Shown here: piece by piece, positions 34,013-44,790 of the stretch | Position numbering within the stretch: position 1 is the first letter of the stretch | Layout of the letters: the number at the start of each line of letters is the position of its first letter | Assembly (NCBI GenBank): GCA_963691655.1 | Contig: OY829326.1 | Span: 83,755,235-83,819,234, forward strand | Direction of reading: 5' to 3' | Length of the DNA: 64,000 nucleotides | Origin: Toxonevra muliebris | Taxonomy: Eukaryota > Arthropoda > Insecta > Diptera > Pallopteridae | The notes under the pieces: generated by a model | The model's input: the letters and a program-made list of their open reading frames with translations, nothing else | Told to the model about the DNA's origin: nothing | Databases searched by the model: none | Translations under genes and position numbers: made by a program

Positions 34013-36303
34013 AGTTACCCAAACAGTTTCACTCCAATATAAATTAACTATAAATATATCCAAATGGTATTGAAGTTCTGACTTAAGTGTGCTGAAGTAG
34101 ATTAATGAAGTCAAATTAAAGTCACATCTTTAGTACCGGTCATATGCGAAAACCCAGAGGAATTAACGGAGAAAGCAAAATTTGTTTTGTTGGGCAAACA
34201 AAACTAAATGCACGCTTTCTATGGTCAAAGGAATAGATCTTATATATGTTTGGAATACTTGTAGAATAACTCAAAAAAAAGAAAATGATATTAAGTATTG
34301 CGATCAGATCTCAGAATTTAATTTAAATTGGCACTAACATTTTGTCTTCCTTTATAGAAATTTTGAGCTTATTATGACAAAATTATTTGAACGAAATGTG
34401 CATATAAGTTTTTAATTTAATAAAGAAAAGATTTGTGAATTGTGTAAAAAGTTATAAATTAAAAATTGGAGCTTTTCCAAGAAGTTTTTTCTTCGCGCCA
34501 CAGAATTTTTTTATGTAAGATGTAGATAAGCATTCCTTGCGTCTCAAATGAGACTTCAGTCGTCCGTAGAAGCGCAAGTGCTTCAAAAGTTTGCAATGAA
34601 TTCATTTTGAATCGGTAAACTTAGCAGAATATTCTCGTTACAGAATATTTGGAATGTACCTCGCTAGCCTAAATGAGATTTTTGTAGACTCTCTTCAAAA
34701 TGTTATACAAATATTGCAGGCAATTCAGGGAGAACTGTATGTTGTTGTTTTCGCTTTTACTTTTTTTTTGTTATTGTGGTTGCTGTAGTTGTTGCTGGTG
34801 AACATCAAAATGTCAGTCAATGTCATTAAATGACTTTTATATTATGCCTAATATGTGCTTGAAAAATATCTCTAAGATACCATGCTACAATAAAAACAAC
34901 AAGAGCAATAACAACATCAGCAATATCCATACATACCTACATCTGTATATCTCTATCTATTACATACACATACATACATACGACATATACATTTAAACTT
35001 TGTCTGGAGTGCTGTATGAGAATGTTGTTGTTTGTTGTTGTTAGTATATCTTCAAACGATGCGATGTGGTTGTGTTGCCAGTTTTCTTTTGTTATTATTG
35101 TTGTTGTTATTTGCCATGAGAATTGAGATTGTGCCACATACCGCATAGACGCAACAACAAGGCGCGATAGACACACACACACATAGCCAAATGACAAACA
35201 GACAGTAAGACAAACTGTGAATTAGTGTGAATTGAATGAAATTGTCAAAAATCTTGTCGGTAGGTACTTGTTGTGTTTTCATTCAGTTTTTTTTTTATTA
35301 CTGCTGTTGTTGTTGATTTTGTTAAGTGCGAAGGGTGGGCATTGTGGCCGGCGGTGAAGTGACTAGAGGCAGTGGGAATTGATAAGTAAACCACATCGCG
35401 TATTTTATGAATTTTGTAAATTTCTCAATTGTTGACGTGTTGTTTTTGGCACTTAAAAATTCCTAACGCACAATTTAAGGTTTCGGGGGTGACCAATTAA
35501 CGCTACACGCCCCTCTTCGCTCCACTTGTTAGCTGCTGTTAAACTGAAAAGTATGGTGGATTTTGTAAATATTTGAAGTAATAATTTTGGGAAATGCCGA
35601 AACAAACATTTGAATTTAATTTTAAGTTTAGTTAAGAAGGTGAAAAAAAATTAAAATCAATTGTTCCATTTTCATTTTGGTTTTTAAAAATATTTCCATG
35701 GACTTTCAGGATAATAAAAATAATATTTTTACGCTGATAATCATGGCCTTGACGTCATTGGCCTCAATATCGTGCAAATGAATTTTATGTTCTCCATCTG
35801 TATAAAGAATACTTTTTGCTATTGGTCATGATATATCACTTTCAATTTACCGCAATAACATCGAAAGTGATGAGCTAAAAAGAGAAGGTTTTTAGCTCTT
35901 ATAGCCTATTTTAGCGGGAAATATCTCCACCTTTTTGAAAACATGAAAACCCTAAAAAATTCAGTGAATTTTTATTTTTCCGCTTATTATTGTAAAGTGC
36001 ACTGCTCATATTCACAAGATGATTCAACTTTGATTTTTTGTGCGTTCACTATTTTCATACTAAAAACATTTTGTCGAATATCCAATATTTATGGAATAAA
36101 AAGAAAATCTTGAAATCTTTTAAATTTTAAGTTTCACGGACGGATTTTCTTTGGAGTATACAATTTATGTAACAGCCCAACAAAAAAGTGAAATTTCACA
36201 TTTTTATCAAACAAACTATTTATATTTCAACAAAATTTATGGAAAGTATTTAGTGTGGAATTTATTATATACATACACACAAATTATCCCTATTCACGAT
36301 ATG
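34013..36303. other. Non-coding stretch with simple-repeat island
   Basis: The part at 34,740-35,350 holds TTG/CAA trinucleotide runs and ACATACAT repeats. Open frames on the minus strand at 34,937-35,282 come from these. The rest is AT-rich with no gene recognised. It ends at the target site of the hAT-type element. Confidence 0.5.
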
Positions 36304-36311
36304 GTGTAAAT

Positions 36312-36325
36312 CAGGGCTTTGGAGC
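36312..36325. repeat. hAT-type left terminal inverted repeat
   Basis: CAGGGCTTTGGAGC, an exact mirror of 37,164-37,177, directly after GTGTAAAT. Confidence 0.92.
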
Positions 36326-37163
36326 AGCCAAATTTTGGGGTTGCTCCGCTCCATCTCCACTCCGACCTCTTAAGTATAGCTCTAACTCCGCTCCGTGCTC
36401 CACTCCGAGCTCCAACTACATATAATTTTCTCAATAAAAATCATTTTATTTTAAATTCTTTTATGTGCATTGCTACCTAAAGCCCTACACCCATTTTCCA
36501 AATTTTACAAGAAAAGCAAAAACTATTTTGATATTTGGAGAACTGCTTCCAGAATTTGTAATTTGAGCTAAAGGAAGAGATCGTAAATTTTCGGTGTATA
36601 TCTTCTAACTTTTCGGTACAGATGAAAGTGGGCACGACTTATCATAATCCAACAAAAACTCGATTTTGAAAAATTTGACCTTAGGTGGCTAATTCTGGAA
36701 AGTTCCGAAAATACTCTTTATTTGGCTCAAAACACGACATGTTTACCAAACGAAAAAATATAATGCTAAGTTGTACAACAACTATATTGTTTTGAAGGCT
36801 GCTGTCATAGCAATAGAACCATTCATACAGTTCATTACTGCAATGGAAATGGTACTACTCAGTTCAAATCCCTTGCAATGAATTTGTAATTAATCAATAA
36901 ATGTCATGAATTTATTTTAGTACTAATTCATTCCAATGGATTTGAACTCAGCCTTGCCATTTGCATTGATTAATGGAGATGGTAATGGAAAAAATTTCAT
37001 TGCCTGTAATTGTAATAGTGTGCAAGTTTTCAAATATAATGTCAAGCAACAATAGTTGGAAAAATTAGGAATCGGAGCGGTTAAATTTGCATTGCCCCAG
37101 CTCCAGCTCTAGCTCCGGTCAAAACAGTGTTCTCCACAGCTCCTTGCTCCAGCTCCGCGCTCC

Positions 37164-37177
37164 GCTCCAAAGCCCTG
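37164..37177. repeat. hAT-type right terminal inverted repeat
   Basis: GCTCCAAAGCCCTG, directly before GTGTAAAT. Confidence 0.92.
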
Positions 37178-37185
37178 GTGTAAAT

Positions 37186-39210
37186 GATCTTGCACCATTG
37201 TAAATGCAAAATATTTCTGCTATCACAACAACAAATATATGCGATATGCAATAAAAATTTGCATTTGCAATGATGCAAGACCATTTGCAACAAATCGTGA
37301 ATAGGTCTATTGTAATTTGCCTCGAGGAACTGAGGTGACCAACTGTACGCAATAGCATAGCTGCCTATACACAACATACTGACCAATAAATAAAAATTAC
37401 TGTAGGCTTATTTAGTCTTAAGCTAGAATGAATTTCAATAAAAATATCTCAGGGTTGAATGAATTACGCTACTCAATAAATTGCAACTTTTTTTGTGCCA
37501 GGTACTTCGTACATCATTTCTATATAATTCTCGGGCTTTGATCACGATGTCGTACTTATTTTTTCGTCTATGAGTCTGGTTTTTGAGATATTTGCTTTTG
37601 AAAATTTTGGAGAGTTTCAACGACTTTAACTCACAATAAATTAAGTTAAGTAAATCATGACAAGGACGTTCTGGTTTTTATTTAGTTTACGAAATTAAAT
37701 TTTTTTCATTTTTTAGCACTTCACGATTTGCTTATCGTTAGTGAATTCGCTGGTTGGTCTATGTAGGTGTATATATCTATGTGTAATTTTATTTCGTTCA
37801 TAATTTCTACTATCCTATTTCCGTTTAGATTGCCAAAGATTCAGTTTAATTTTTCAATCTGCATATATCCAAATACTTAATAATAATTCAAATGCGGTTA
37901 ATGTTTTCCATATGAATTTTATTGAAATATGTATATCTCAGCTGGAAATGAATATTGTGCAAAAATGGCTTAGGCTAGCTATTTAACCCTATAGTTCCGA
38001 AATTTTTGATTAATAAAAAAAAATCAAAATTAATTATTATTGGCGTAAAAATCATAAACTGATTTAAAAACCCAAAAAAAACTAATGGGCGTGGTTTTAT
38101 GAAATGGGAAAGTTTAAAAACCTAAAATTATTTATTGTTGAATGAGCTTTTTATCAAATTGTTTTAAGTAATTAAATATTTTATAAAAAAATTCTCAGGT
38201 ATCCATAGCTAGTTTTTTTTATCTGAATAGTATGACTAGAAGTATTTTATTTATTTTTTTCATTTTTATCTCAAATACAATCAAAATAATTAATTTCCCT
38301 ATTTTTCGCAAATTTTTGACTTTGACTGTCGCTAACTTCTGTAATACGCAACATAGCTCATAACTGATGCATTTTTTAAATGCTTGGGAAATTCCCTGTA
38401 GCAACTGTAGAAAACTGTTATGGTGGCAATTCCATCCCTTTTGGCGAAGGCCGTCTAGAGTCGGGCTTGAAATGAAAAATTTGCACCGATTTTGATCATA
38501 CTGATATATTTTTAAAGGAGATTGAATGCTGTTTGTACAATGCTTATCAAAATTCGACAGTACATTATTTATTAATTACACTGTACAACGAAATGGGACT
38601 TTAAAACAAACAGTAATTGAGTTGAGACACTGTTTTTCTGGCGGTGTTTTTGGTTGCTGTTCACGAGTCTGTAAAAATTATTTTCGGAGCACGTCAGCTT
38701 TCGTGAATATTCGTATAAGTTAGCGGTTCGTAGATAAAAATTTTGTTTTACTGGTTTTTGTGGCTTTCTTCACGAATTACTAAGTTTTTTTTTTTTAATG
38801 ATCAATTTTTTTTTTTTGTGATCAGGATCTAAATACACCTTAAAAAATTTTTTGAACAAATTTGTTTGATATAATAATTAATTTTCAACAATGCTCTAAC
38901 GCATATAAAAAATTGGAAAACATTGTCAGACAATAAGAATCCGTTGAGAAAGTTATGAACCGTTATTAGTTTTAGAGTTATGACAAAAATAAAACCATCG
39001 CTCACGACGCACAGTGGAGCGTTTCACACAAACTAGACGTAATAAATTTTTTAACCACGCCCACTTTGCCCATATTGCGTAAATTAGTGATAGGCAAAAG
39101 TGTTTTTGAGAATAAATAGCTAAACATTTAGACAAATCAGAAAGCAATAGAGCAAAAAGTTTTTACTCATATAGATAGACAAAAGGGTAAAACAATTTTT
39201 GAAATCAGAT
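37186..39210. other. Non-coding stretch, no gene recognised
   Basis: AT-rich. Small frames (37,435-37,620, 38,219-38,404, 38,526-38,723) show no domain. The part near 38,430-38,720 is less AT-rich but not assigned. Confidence 0.5.
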
Positions 39211-39212
39211 GA

Positions 39213-39478
39213 ATCTACTAGACCCGCATGGGTCATAAAAATTCCGGAAATTTGACCATAACTTTTGTTTTTTTTTATCAATTTTTTAGTCAAAGTTGTT
39301 TCAATGTTCATAACTTTTTTATTACTCCTAATAAGAGAGAGACAAAATGCAAGAATAATTTTTCCAAGTCGTTTATGTTCAATGGTTTCGCAAGAGAATC
39401 AAAATCATAGATTTGGAAAATTAAAAATTATGGACGAAAATTTCGGATTTTTCAAAACACATGCAGGGCCAGTAGATA
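39213..39478. repeat. Imperfect inverted repeat (foldback), dispersed family
   Basis: The left arm (39,213-39,268: ATCTACTAGACCCGCATG, GGTCATAAAAATTCCGG) is mirrored by the right arm (39,421-39,478: ATCTACTGGCCCTGCATG, GTTTTGAAAAATCCGAAA when reversed). The spacer is about 150 bp. The left-arm sequence occurs again at about 62,315-62,395. No coding capacity is present. Confidence 0.65.
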
Positions 39479-39480
39479 TT

Positions 39481-40949
39481 ATTTGATCTCAGAAACTGTT
39501 CTACTCCTGACTTCATCTATATAAATAGACAAACAACTTAAGTTTCCTGCATAGTGTAGGATTACCAACTACATCGGAAAAAACATAGAGAAGTGCATTT
39601 AATAACACACAAAATTTTGTATATACTGTGCAACAATTCCCGTGTTATTGTTTGGGTAGTGAGAAATTCCAGTTTAGGATGAAAATACTTGACTAGTAGA
39701 GTAAAATCTACAATGGGTTTGACGTTTCTGGATCGCTGGTAAACTAATGAAAATTTGTTGTCTTATTACAAAATTGTAGCCAAGTCATAGATGAACAACT
39801 TTTGTCAAGACATCAACCCGAAAAAATCATGTTTGAGTTCTCTTATAGAATCGAATGCTAAAAAAAGTGCCATTTTTCACATTTTTCAAAATTGCTGTCT
39901 ACGAACTCAGACTAATTAACTGAAAATTTCTAACTTAAATAACTAAAAAATAAATTCTATGATAATGAAGACAATTTTGGAGCAGTTAAACATGATTCGG
40001 TTTTCGCACTTTTCTAGAAAATATGTAGGTCTTTCCAATATTCTAGGACCACTCATAATTTTCAACAAGAAACATTTTCTCCAAAGACAGTATAATAGTT
40101 TTCTTAACGGTTTTCTTTTGTCGGCCATTTATCGAAAAAGTGGGTTTAAAACGCCATTTTCAGGAGGAAGGGAAGGAGATGGAGGAAAATTGTATGCACT
40201 AAAACTGTTTATCTCTTTATGCTTAACAACTTTGCTTCAGATATCGAATTCGTATCTGTTGAAATAAAGAAATTTCTTAATAGCCCCTATAGACCCCATT
40301 TTTCGACTTCAGGTCCATATTATGGGAGAACTTGATGTGATGGAGTAAAACTGAGTAAGCAGTCGTGATCAGCGACCAAATTACTATTAAGTTTTTGAAA
40401 AATCTTGCTCATAAAATTTTTGTTGCACTGTGGTATCAGTGTAAGTCGTAATATTTTGGTACATAGTGAAAAGTGCAAAAAAAGTGCCGTGCAAATTTGT
40501 GCGAAACCAAACCTCTTCGGATTATGAAAGTAGATATTACACCTATTTGAAAAATATTAATTTCTTGACGTTACAAAAATAGATTTTTTCTAAAATGTTT
40601 ACAGTACATTAATTTTTTAAGAAATAAAAAACCATAAAGCTTAAAAATTTATTACAACAATGGTTTAAGAATTAAAAAATCAAAGAAATAAATTTCATAA
40701 CATTTTTAAAGCTGCTAATAGTTTTGCTCATAAAATTTAATACAAAAAGTCTATAGCCATTCAATATGGTGTATATGTAAATTCCTTTATAATAAGTATA
40801 CCTCAAAGGTTGAGAGTGGATTAAGAACCTAAACCATTTTGTAGTTTTGTACACTCAAAAAATCATGACCGGACACACCATCTTCTTTGACTTTTAATGG
40901 AGAAACATCTTATAGCCGTAAAGAGTCCTATAACATTTTGCAGATTTTT
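39481..40949. other. Non-coding stretch, no gene recognised
   Basis: AT-rich. A frame at 39,959-40,267 (102 residues) is open but matches nothing I know. The part at 40,130-40,370 is less AT-rich. Confidence 0.45.
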
Positions 40950-40959
40950 GTTTTAAAAA

Positions 40960-41275
40960 AATGTTTGGCATCAATCTGCTTATCACTTTGTTTATTTTTT
41001 GATAAACCTAAGTTCTGGGGAATTTATAGCTATCTATCTGCATTTAAAGATGGGAACCAGGTGGATACAATATACATAGATTTTTCCAAGGCGTTTGACA
41101 TTATTGCCAGTAGTATTTTAATGGCAAAGATAGATCGACTTAGGTTCCATTCCAATTTTTACTTTGGATTAAATTCAATCTCTTTAATAAGTAGTGTTAT
41201 GTTGCCATAGCAAATCAAAAAAACACCACGTTTCACAGCATCTTCTGGAGTTTCCTAGGGAACCATATCGGACTG
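40960..41275 (+). mobile_element. LINE fragment A: reverse transcriptase, palm region
   Basis: The plus frame reads AFKDGNQVDTIYIDFSKAFD then ILMAKIDRLRFHSN (41,040-41,160). IYxDFSKAFD is the first catalytic-Asp motif of non-LTR reverse transcriptases of the jockey kind. After a stop at the LP codons near 41,207, the same protein continues as KKTPRFTASSGVS, a form of the TSGVPQGS block, to about 41,270, with a stop replacing Gln. Both ends are missing and it is inactive. Confidence 0.83.
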
Positions 41276-41309
41276 ATATCCGCTTCCTAAAATGATAAGA
41301 CTAAGAGCT

Positions 41310-42070
41310 CTGAGAATTAGCGCCCCATCGCAATTTGTGCCATGCTATCCCAGGTCAAATAGCCTTTCATTTGGTCAAATATCTAGAGCAGGACGAATTG
41401 GTTGAAGATTGCCAATACGGTTTCGGTCGAAATCGCTGAACAAGTGATCTTATGATGGTTCTCACCGAGAAATGGAACCATAGTGTCCATGGCTTAAGTG
41501 AGAGCAAAGCGGTTACTCTGGATATTTCCAAGGCATTTAGCTGAGTGTGACATTAAGAAAATAGTGTTGAAACTGATTGCGAGTGAGCCGGTAATAATTT
41601 GACTTAGTGAACTACGAATTTTCCGGTTGACCGTTTTATTCGTTTTGCCTCGCTCCTCGCCCATCTCTTTTTCTTGTATTAAGCCATTGATGAATAATCC
41701 TATCTATTCGTTTGCGAATGACAGTAACTGTCTAAAACTCCCTAGCTTTTTGAAGATTAAAAGCAAAGACATGTTATGAATCTCAAATTAGTTTCCGAAA
41801 TGAGTTTTACAAATAAAACTGAGTTTATCAACAAACTCACAATGGATCCCATGATTATGAGTAGAATTGACATTGCAGAATCAGCGGCTCTTGATGGCCT
41901 AGACATGCCCATCCACGGCATTCGTTGTAATAATCACATATTTTAAATGTCGAAAGAAACAGCCAAGTGTTTAAGGTGGTGTAGCAAATATTTCACTCCG
42001 AGTAATCTCCGCTTTATTTACATTATTTGTCCTAAAATGGAGTTTGATTTGAGTCTATGTTCAGGTGAAT
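41310..42070 (+). mobile_element. LINE fragment B: a second, different reverse transcriptase
   Basis: In shifting plus frames: RPIAIC (about 41,320), YLEQDELVEDCQYGFGRNR then a stop (41,380-41,440), SDLMMVLTEKWN and AVTLDISKAF (41,445-41,540). A SFANDS form of the catalytic YADD-type box follows (about 41,710), then MSRIDIAES (about 41,860), SKETAKCLRW and SKYFTPSNLRFIY then PKMEFD (about 41,950-42,050). The order is that of one non-LTR reverse transcriptase from fingers to thumb. The repeat of the SKAFD motif shows it is a different element from fragment A. It has many stops and frameshifts. Confidence 0.83.
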
Positions 42071-42708
42071 CACAAATGCAACTAAAACTTCCGAATCCTA
42101 ATATCGAGGTATGAAGCTAATAGGAGACAGTAGGAATATCTTAGAAATGTCTCCTGCATTACTCTATTCATTTATTCCACGTGGAAACGATATGCCAACG
42201 CACTACGCATTAGCTAGATAGTTGTTTTCTCTGTCGCACCGCTCATTTCCATTGTTTCCACATTTATATATAACCTTACCAAATTCACCGATACTTTTCT
42301 TTAATTTATATTTCATGTAGAGCTTGAAATTTGAATCACAAACATTTAACTAGAAATTAATTTTTAGTACTTTTGAAATGAATATTTCAGCAGTTATTTT
42401 TGTGATAAGTAATACAATGTTATACAGAACAAGTTAGCGTTAATGAAAAAACTTCGCTAGTGTCCATATCTTGACGTTAATTGCGTTCTAAATTGCAAAG
42501 AGTCAAACACTCATAATATTATGCTTAATGCCAAGCAAGAAGAACATTGATAAGAGAATTTCAACATGAAAGTAACATTGTTATTAATATGAGCCACTTT
42601 TTCATTTACATGTTGCACAAGAGCAAAAATTATGGCCTAAAAACTCAAACTACATATTCATATAAGATGATACATATCTAAGCAGATAGGCATACATATA
42701 TTTACAAG
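42071..42708. other. Non-coding gap
   Basis: AT-rich with nothing recognisable. Confidence 0.5.
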
Positions 42709-42709
42709 C

Positions 42710-42878
42710 CAGCTCTAAGGAGTCAAAGGTGGGAGGGGACGACTTGGGAGACAACTGCCCTTCCCGATAAATATGGTATTCCAGCAGTTGTGGTTGATCT
42801 TCGTAAATTGAAACACTTTTTGAAGGACCGAAGAACGTGAATCACCACCCCCTTCAGAAGTCATTGGATCCGCTAGTG
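42710..42878. mobile_element. MITE related to the one at 19,491
   Basis: The right end, TTGGATCCGCTAGTG ending at 42,878, is the reverse complement of CACTAGCGGATCCAA, the terminus found at 19,491 and 19,646. The left end is probably the CAGCTCTAAGG at 42,710, missing a few bases of the consensus. The flanking octamers do not match, so the left boundary is uncertain. There is no coding capacity. Confidence 0.55.
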
Positions 42879-43776
42879 AATATGAGTACATACATACGTA
42901 CACTATGTATGTAGATAATACATTTCAACAACTTAATTTCATAAATAACAAAATTTAGTTTTTTGCTTCAAAAATCGAAAGTAGTAGAGTCGCCAGGAAG
43001 GAGATACTGAGGAGACGTGAACCAAGAATACAAAATTTGGCATTCTAAAATCAACAGTACAAAAAGAAAACTCTTCTTCTTTATTACACGATTGATAAGA
43101 ATCGATAAAGTTTAATCTATTAGGATTCGATATCAGCTATCTACACATACTTCTAAATACATCCTGCGCCAACAAATACTCAAATACTAACTTATGGAGA
43201 TTAGCGAGTTTCTTCTCGTTAAGGCACACGATGAGCAAAGATCCTAGTAAAGACAATTCGCAGCAATCAAAGTAATGATTTCTAGGAGCTCAAAGAAAAA
43301 ACGGAGATAAAAAATTTGTATGTGATGGCAGAATGTTTTTTATTATTATTAAAGGCCGAATTCTAAATAGTTTAATGAACTATTTAGAAATGATATTCAT
43401 ACGACTCAAATAAATTTCAGCCTTCCACATTTTATAGAGCGTTATAGAGTCGAAGCATTACTTGAAGTAAATTTAGTCATCACAGACTTAACCCTTAAAT
43501 GGTTTTTTGATACATATTTGCAATGTTTGAAAAAATCTCATAGGAATAAAGTTTTACTGATTTTGAAATTAAAAGTATAGTGATTTTTTCAGTTGGTGAT
43601 TTTTATATTTGTAGATTTACTTAACATTACCCAAACGATTCAAAGCGAATTTGCACTAAGTTTTCTTTGCATTACTGCTGAGATATATTTAGGAAATAAT
43701 ATTTAGATATTCGTGCTTATGAAAGCGATAAAAGTACAAAACTATTGATGTCGACTGTCCTGCAATAATAATGGAC
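42879..43776. other. Non-coding gap
   Basis: AT-rich; no gene or repeat boundary recognised. Confidence 0.5.
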
Positions 43777-44300
43777 TAAAGCCCCATTTACAATGGAGCG
43801 AGGACGCGAGGCGTGTTTCGAAGTCGATTTCGGAAACGAGAGCACTCGTCGCTATTCTCATCGTTCAATTTAAAATTAAGCGAAGCGCGATTAATATGAA
43901 ACAGCTGTTTAAAGTGTGTTTACTTTATTAAGAGTTACCATCATTCATTGTCAAAAATTGTGTATATATTTTAAAATCAAGTTATTTTCAGCAAAATTTA
44001 ATAAAAAAGATTATTTACTGTTTCAATAATTACAGCACTAAGGATTATTCCGTTTTTCCACAGTTTTCTACTAATATGCTTTATATTTTATTTCATTTCA
44101 ACAGTATGTAGTACATCTGGCAGCTCTACATGTATCAACATCGCGTCTCGCTCGCGAGGTTTTTTCAAATTTTCAAAATTCACTGGCGAGACGAGAGCTC
44201 GCCTCGCTTCATTGTATATGCGCACATTGAATGAAAATTTGTCGACGTGACGCTTTCGAACATCGCCTCGCGTTCTCGCTCCATTGTAAATGGGGCTTAA
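43777..44300. mobile_element. MITE, 518 bp, 34-bp terminal repeats, TAA target duplication
   Basis: AGCCCCATTTACAATGGAGC then GAGGACGCGAGGCG (43,780-43,813) is the reverse complement of 44,264-44,297 with one mismatch. TAA precedes the left end (43,777-43,779) and follows the right end (44,298-44,300). A 3-bp TWA target duplication is typical of PIF/Harbinger elements, although the terminal bases themselves do not prove the superfamily. Subterminal CTCGCCTCGC/GCGAGACG motifs recur inside. No open transposase frame. Confidence 0.88.
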
Positions 44301-44660
44301 TGGGTCATAAACACATGAGGGAGTGGATTTTATAAAAAACGTTACTATGAAAAAGAATTTGCTCTGGAAGGCAAGCCAATTTTCGATTGGAGTTGGAACA
44401 AGTCATGAGAATTTAAGAAAATGGGGAAAGACCTTCAGCTCTATAAAAAACATACCACCAGTTGATATTGGTTATGATGGGCAGAACCATTTCCTTATGT
44501 CTTTGATGCATTGCTATTTTATATACATTAGATAGGGAGGTAGGTAGGTAGTTGTTTTCTTATATTTCCTTCCAATTGATTTCATAAAATACAAGTACAT
44601 GCCAATGTACATATATGTATATGGCCAATTTTTTGGTCTTTAAAGTTACATTTTTTGGAA
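44301..44660. other. Non-coding gap with small open frame
   Basis: A 70-residue frame (44,323-44,535) matches nothing known. Confidence 0.4.
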
Positions 44661-44667
44661 TTTTAAA

Positions 44668-44790
44668 CAATTTTTTTCATTTTGAAGTTGCTGCTTTAGT
44701 CTATGGTCTTGTCGGAGTAGTATTATTTAAATGCAAATATTTTTACCATCAAAAAGTCTTTCTGGGGGTTTTCGGGTACCAGAAATCTCA
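44668..44790 (+). repeat. Dispersed repeat, copy 1
   Basis: TTTTGAAGTTGCTG, CTATGGTC, GGAGTA, AAATATTTTTAC and GTCTTTCTGGG with GTTTTCGG occur in this order both here and at 49,138-49,262. The family is unknown, is AT-rich and has no protein motif. Confidence 0.65.

Larger units (their letters stand above)
36304..37185. mobile_element. hAT-type non-autonomous element, 866 bp, exact 8-bp target duplication
   Basis: The termini CAGGGCTTTGGAGC (36,312-36,325) and GCTCCAAAGCCCTG (37,164-37,177) are perfect 14-bp inverted repeats. They are flanked directly by GTGTAAAT on both sides (36,304-36,311 and 37,178-37,185). An 8-bp duplication with CAGGG/CCCTG ends is diagnostic of the hAT superfamily. 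Both subterminal regions are packed with GCTCC/GGAGC hexamer-like repeats, the kind of motif hAT transposases bind. An internal inverted pair (AGTTCAAATCCCTTGC at 36,860 against GGATTTGAACTC at 36,938) adds a hairpin. There is no transposase, so it would depend on a partner element. Confidence 0.92.
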
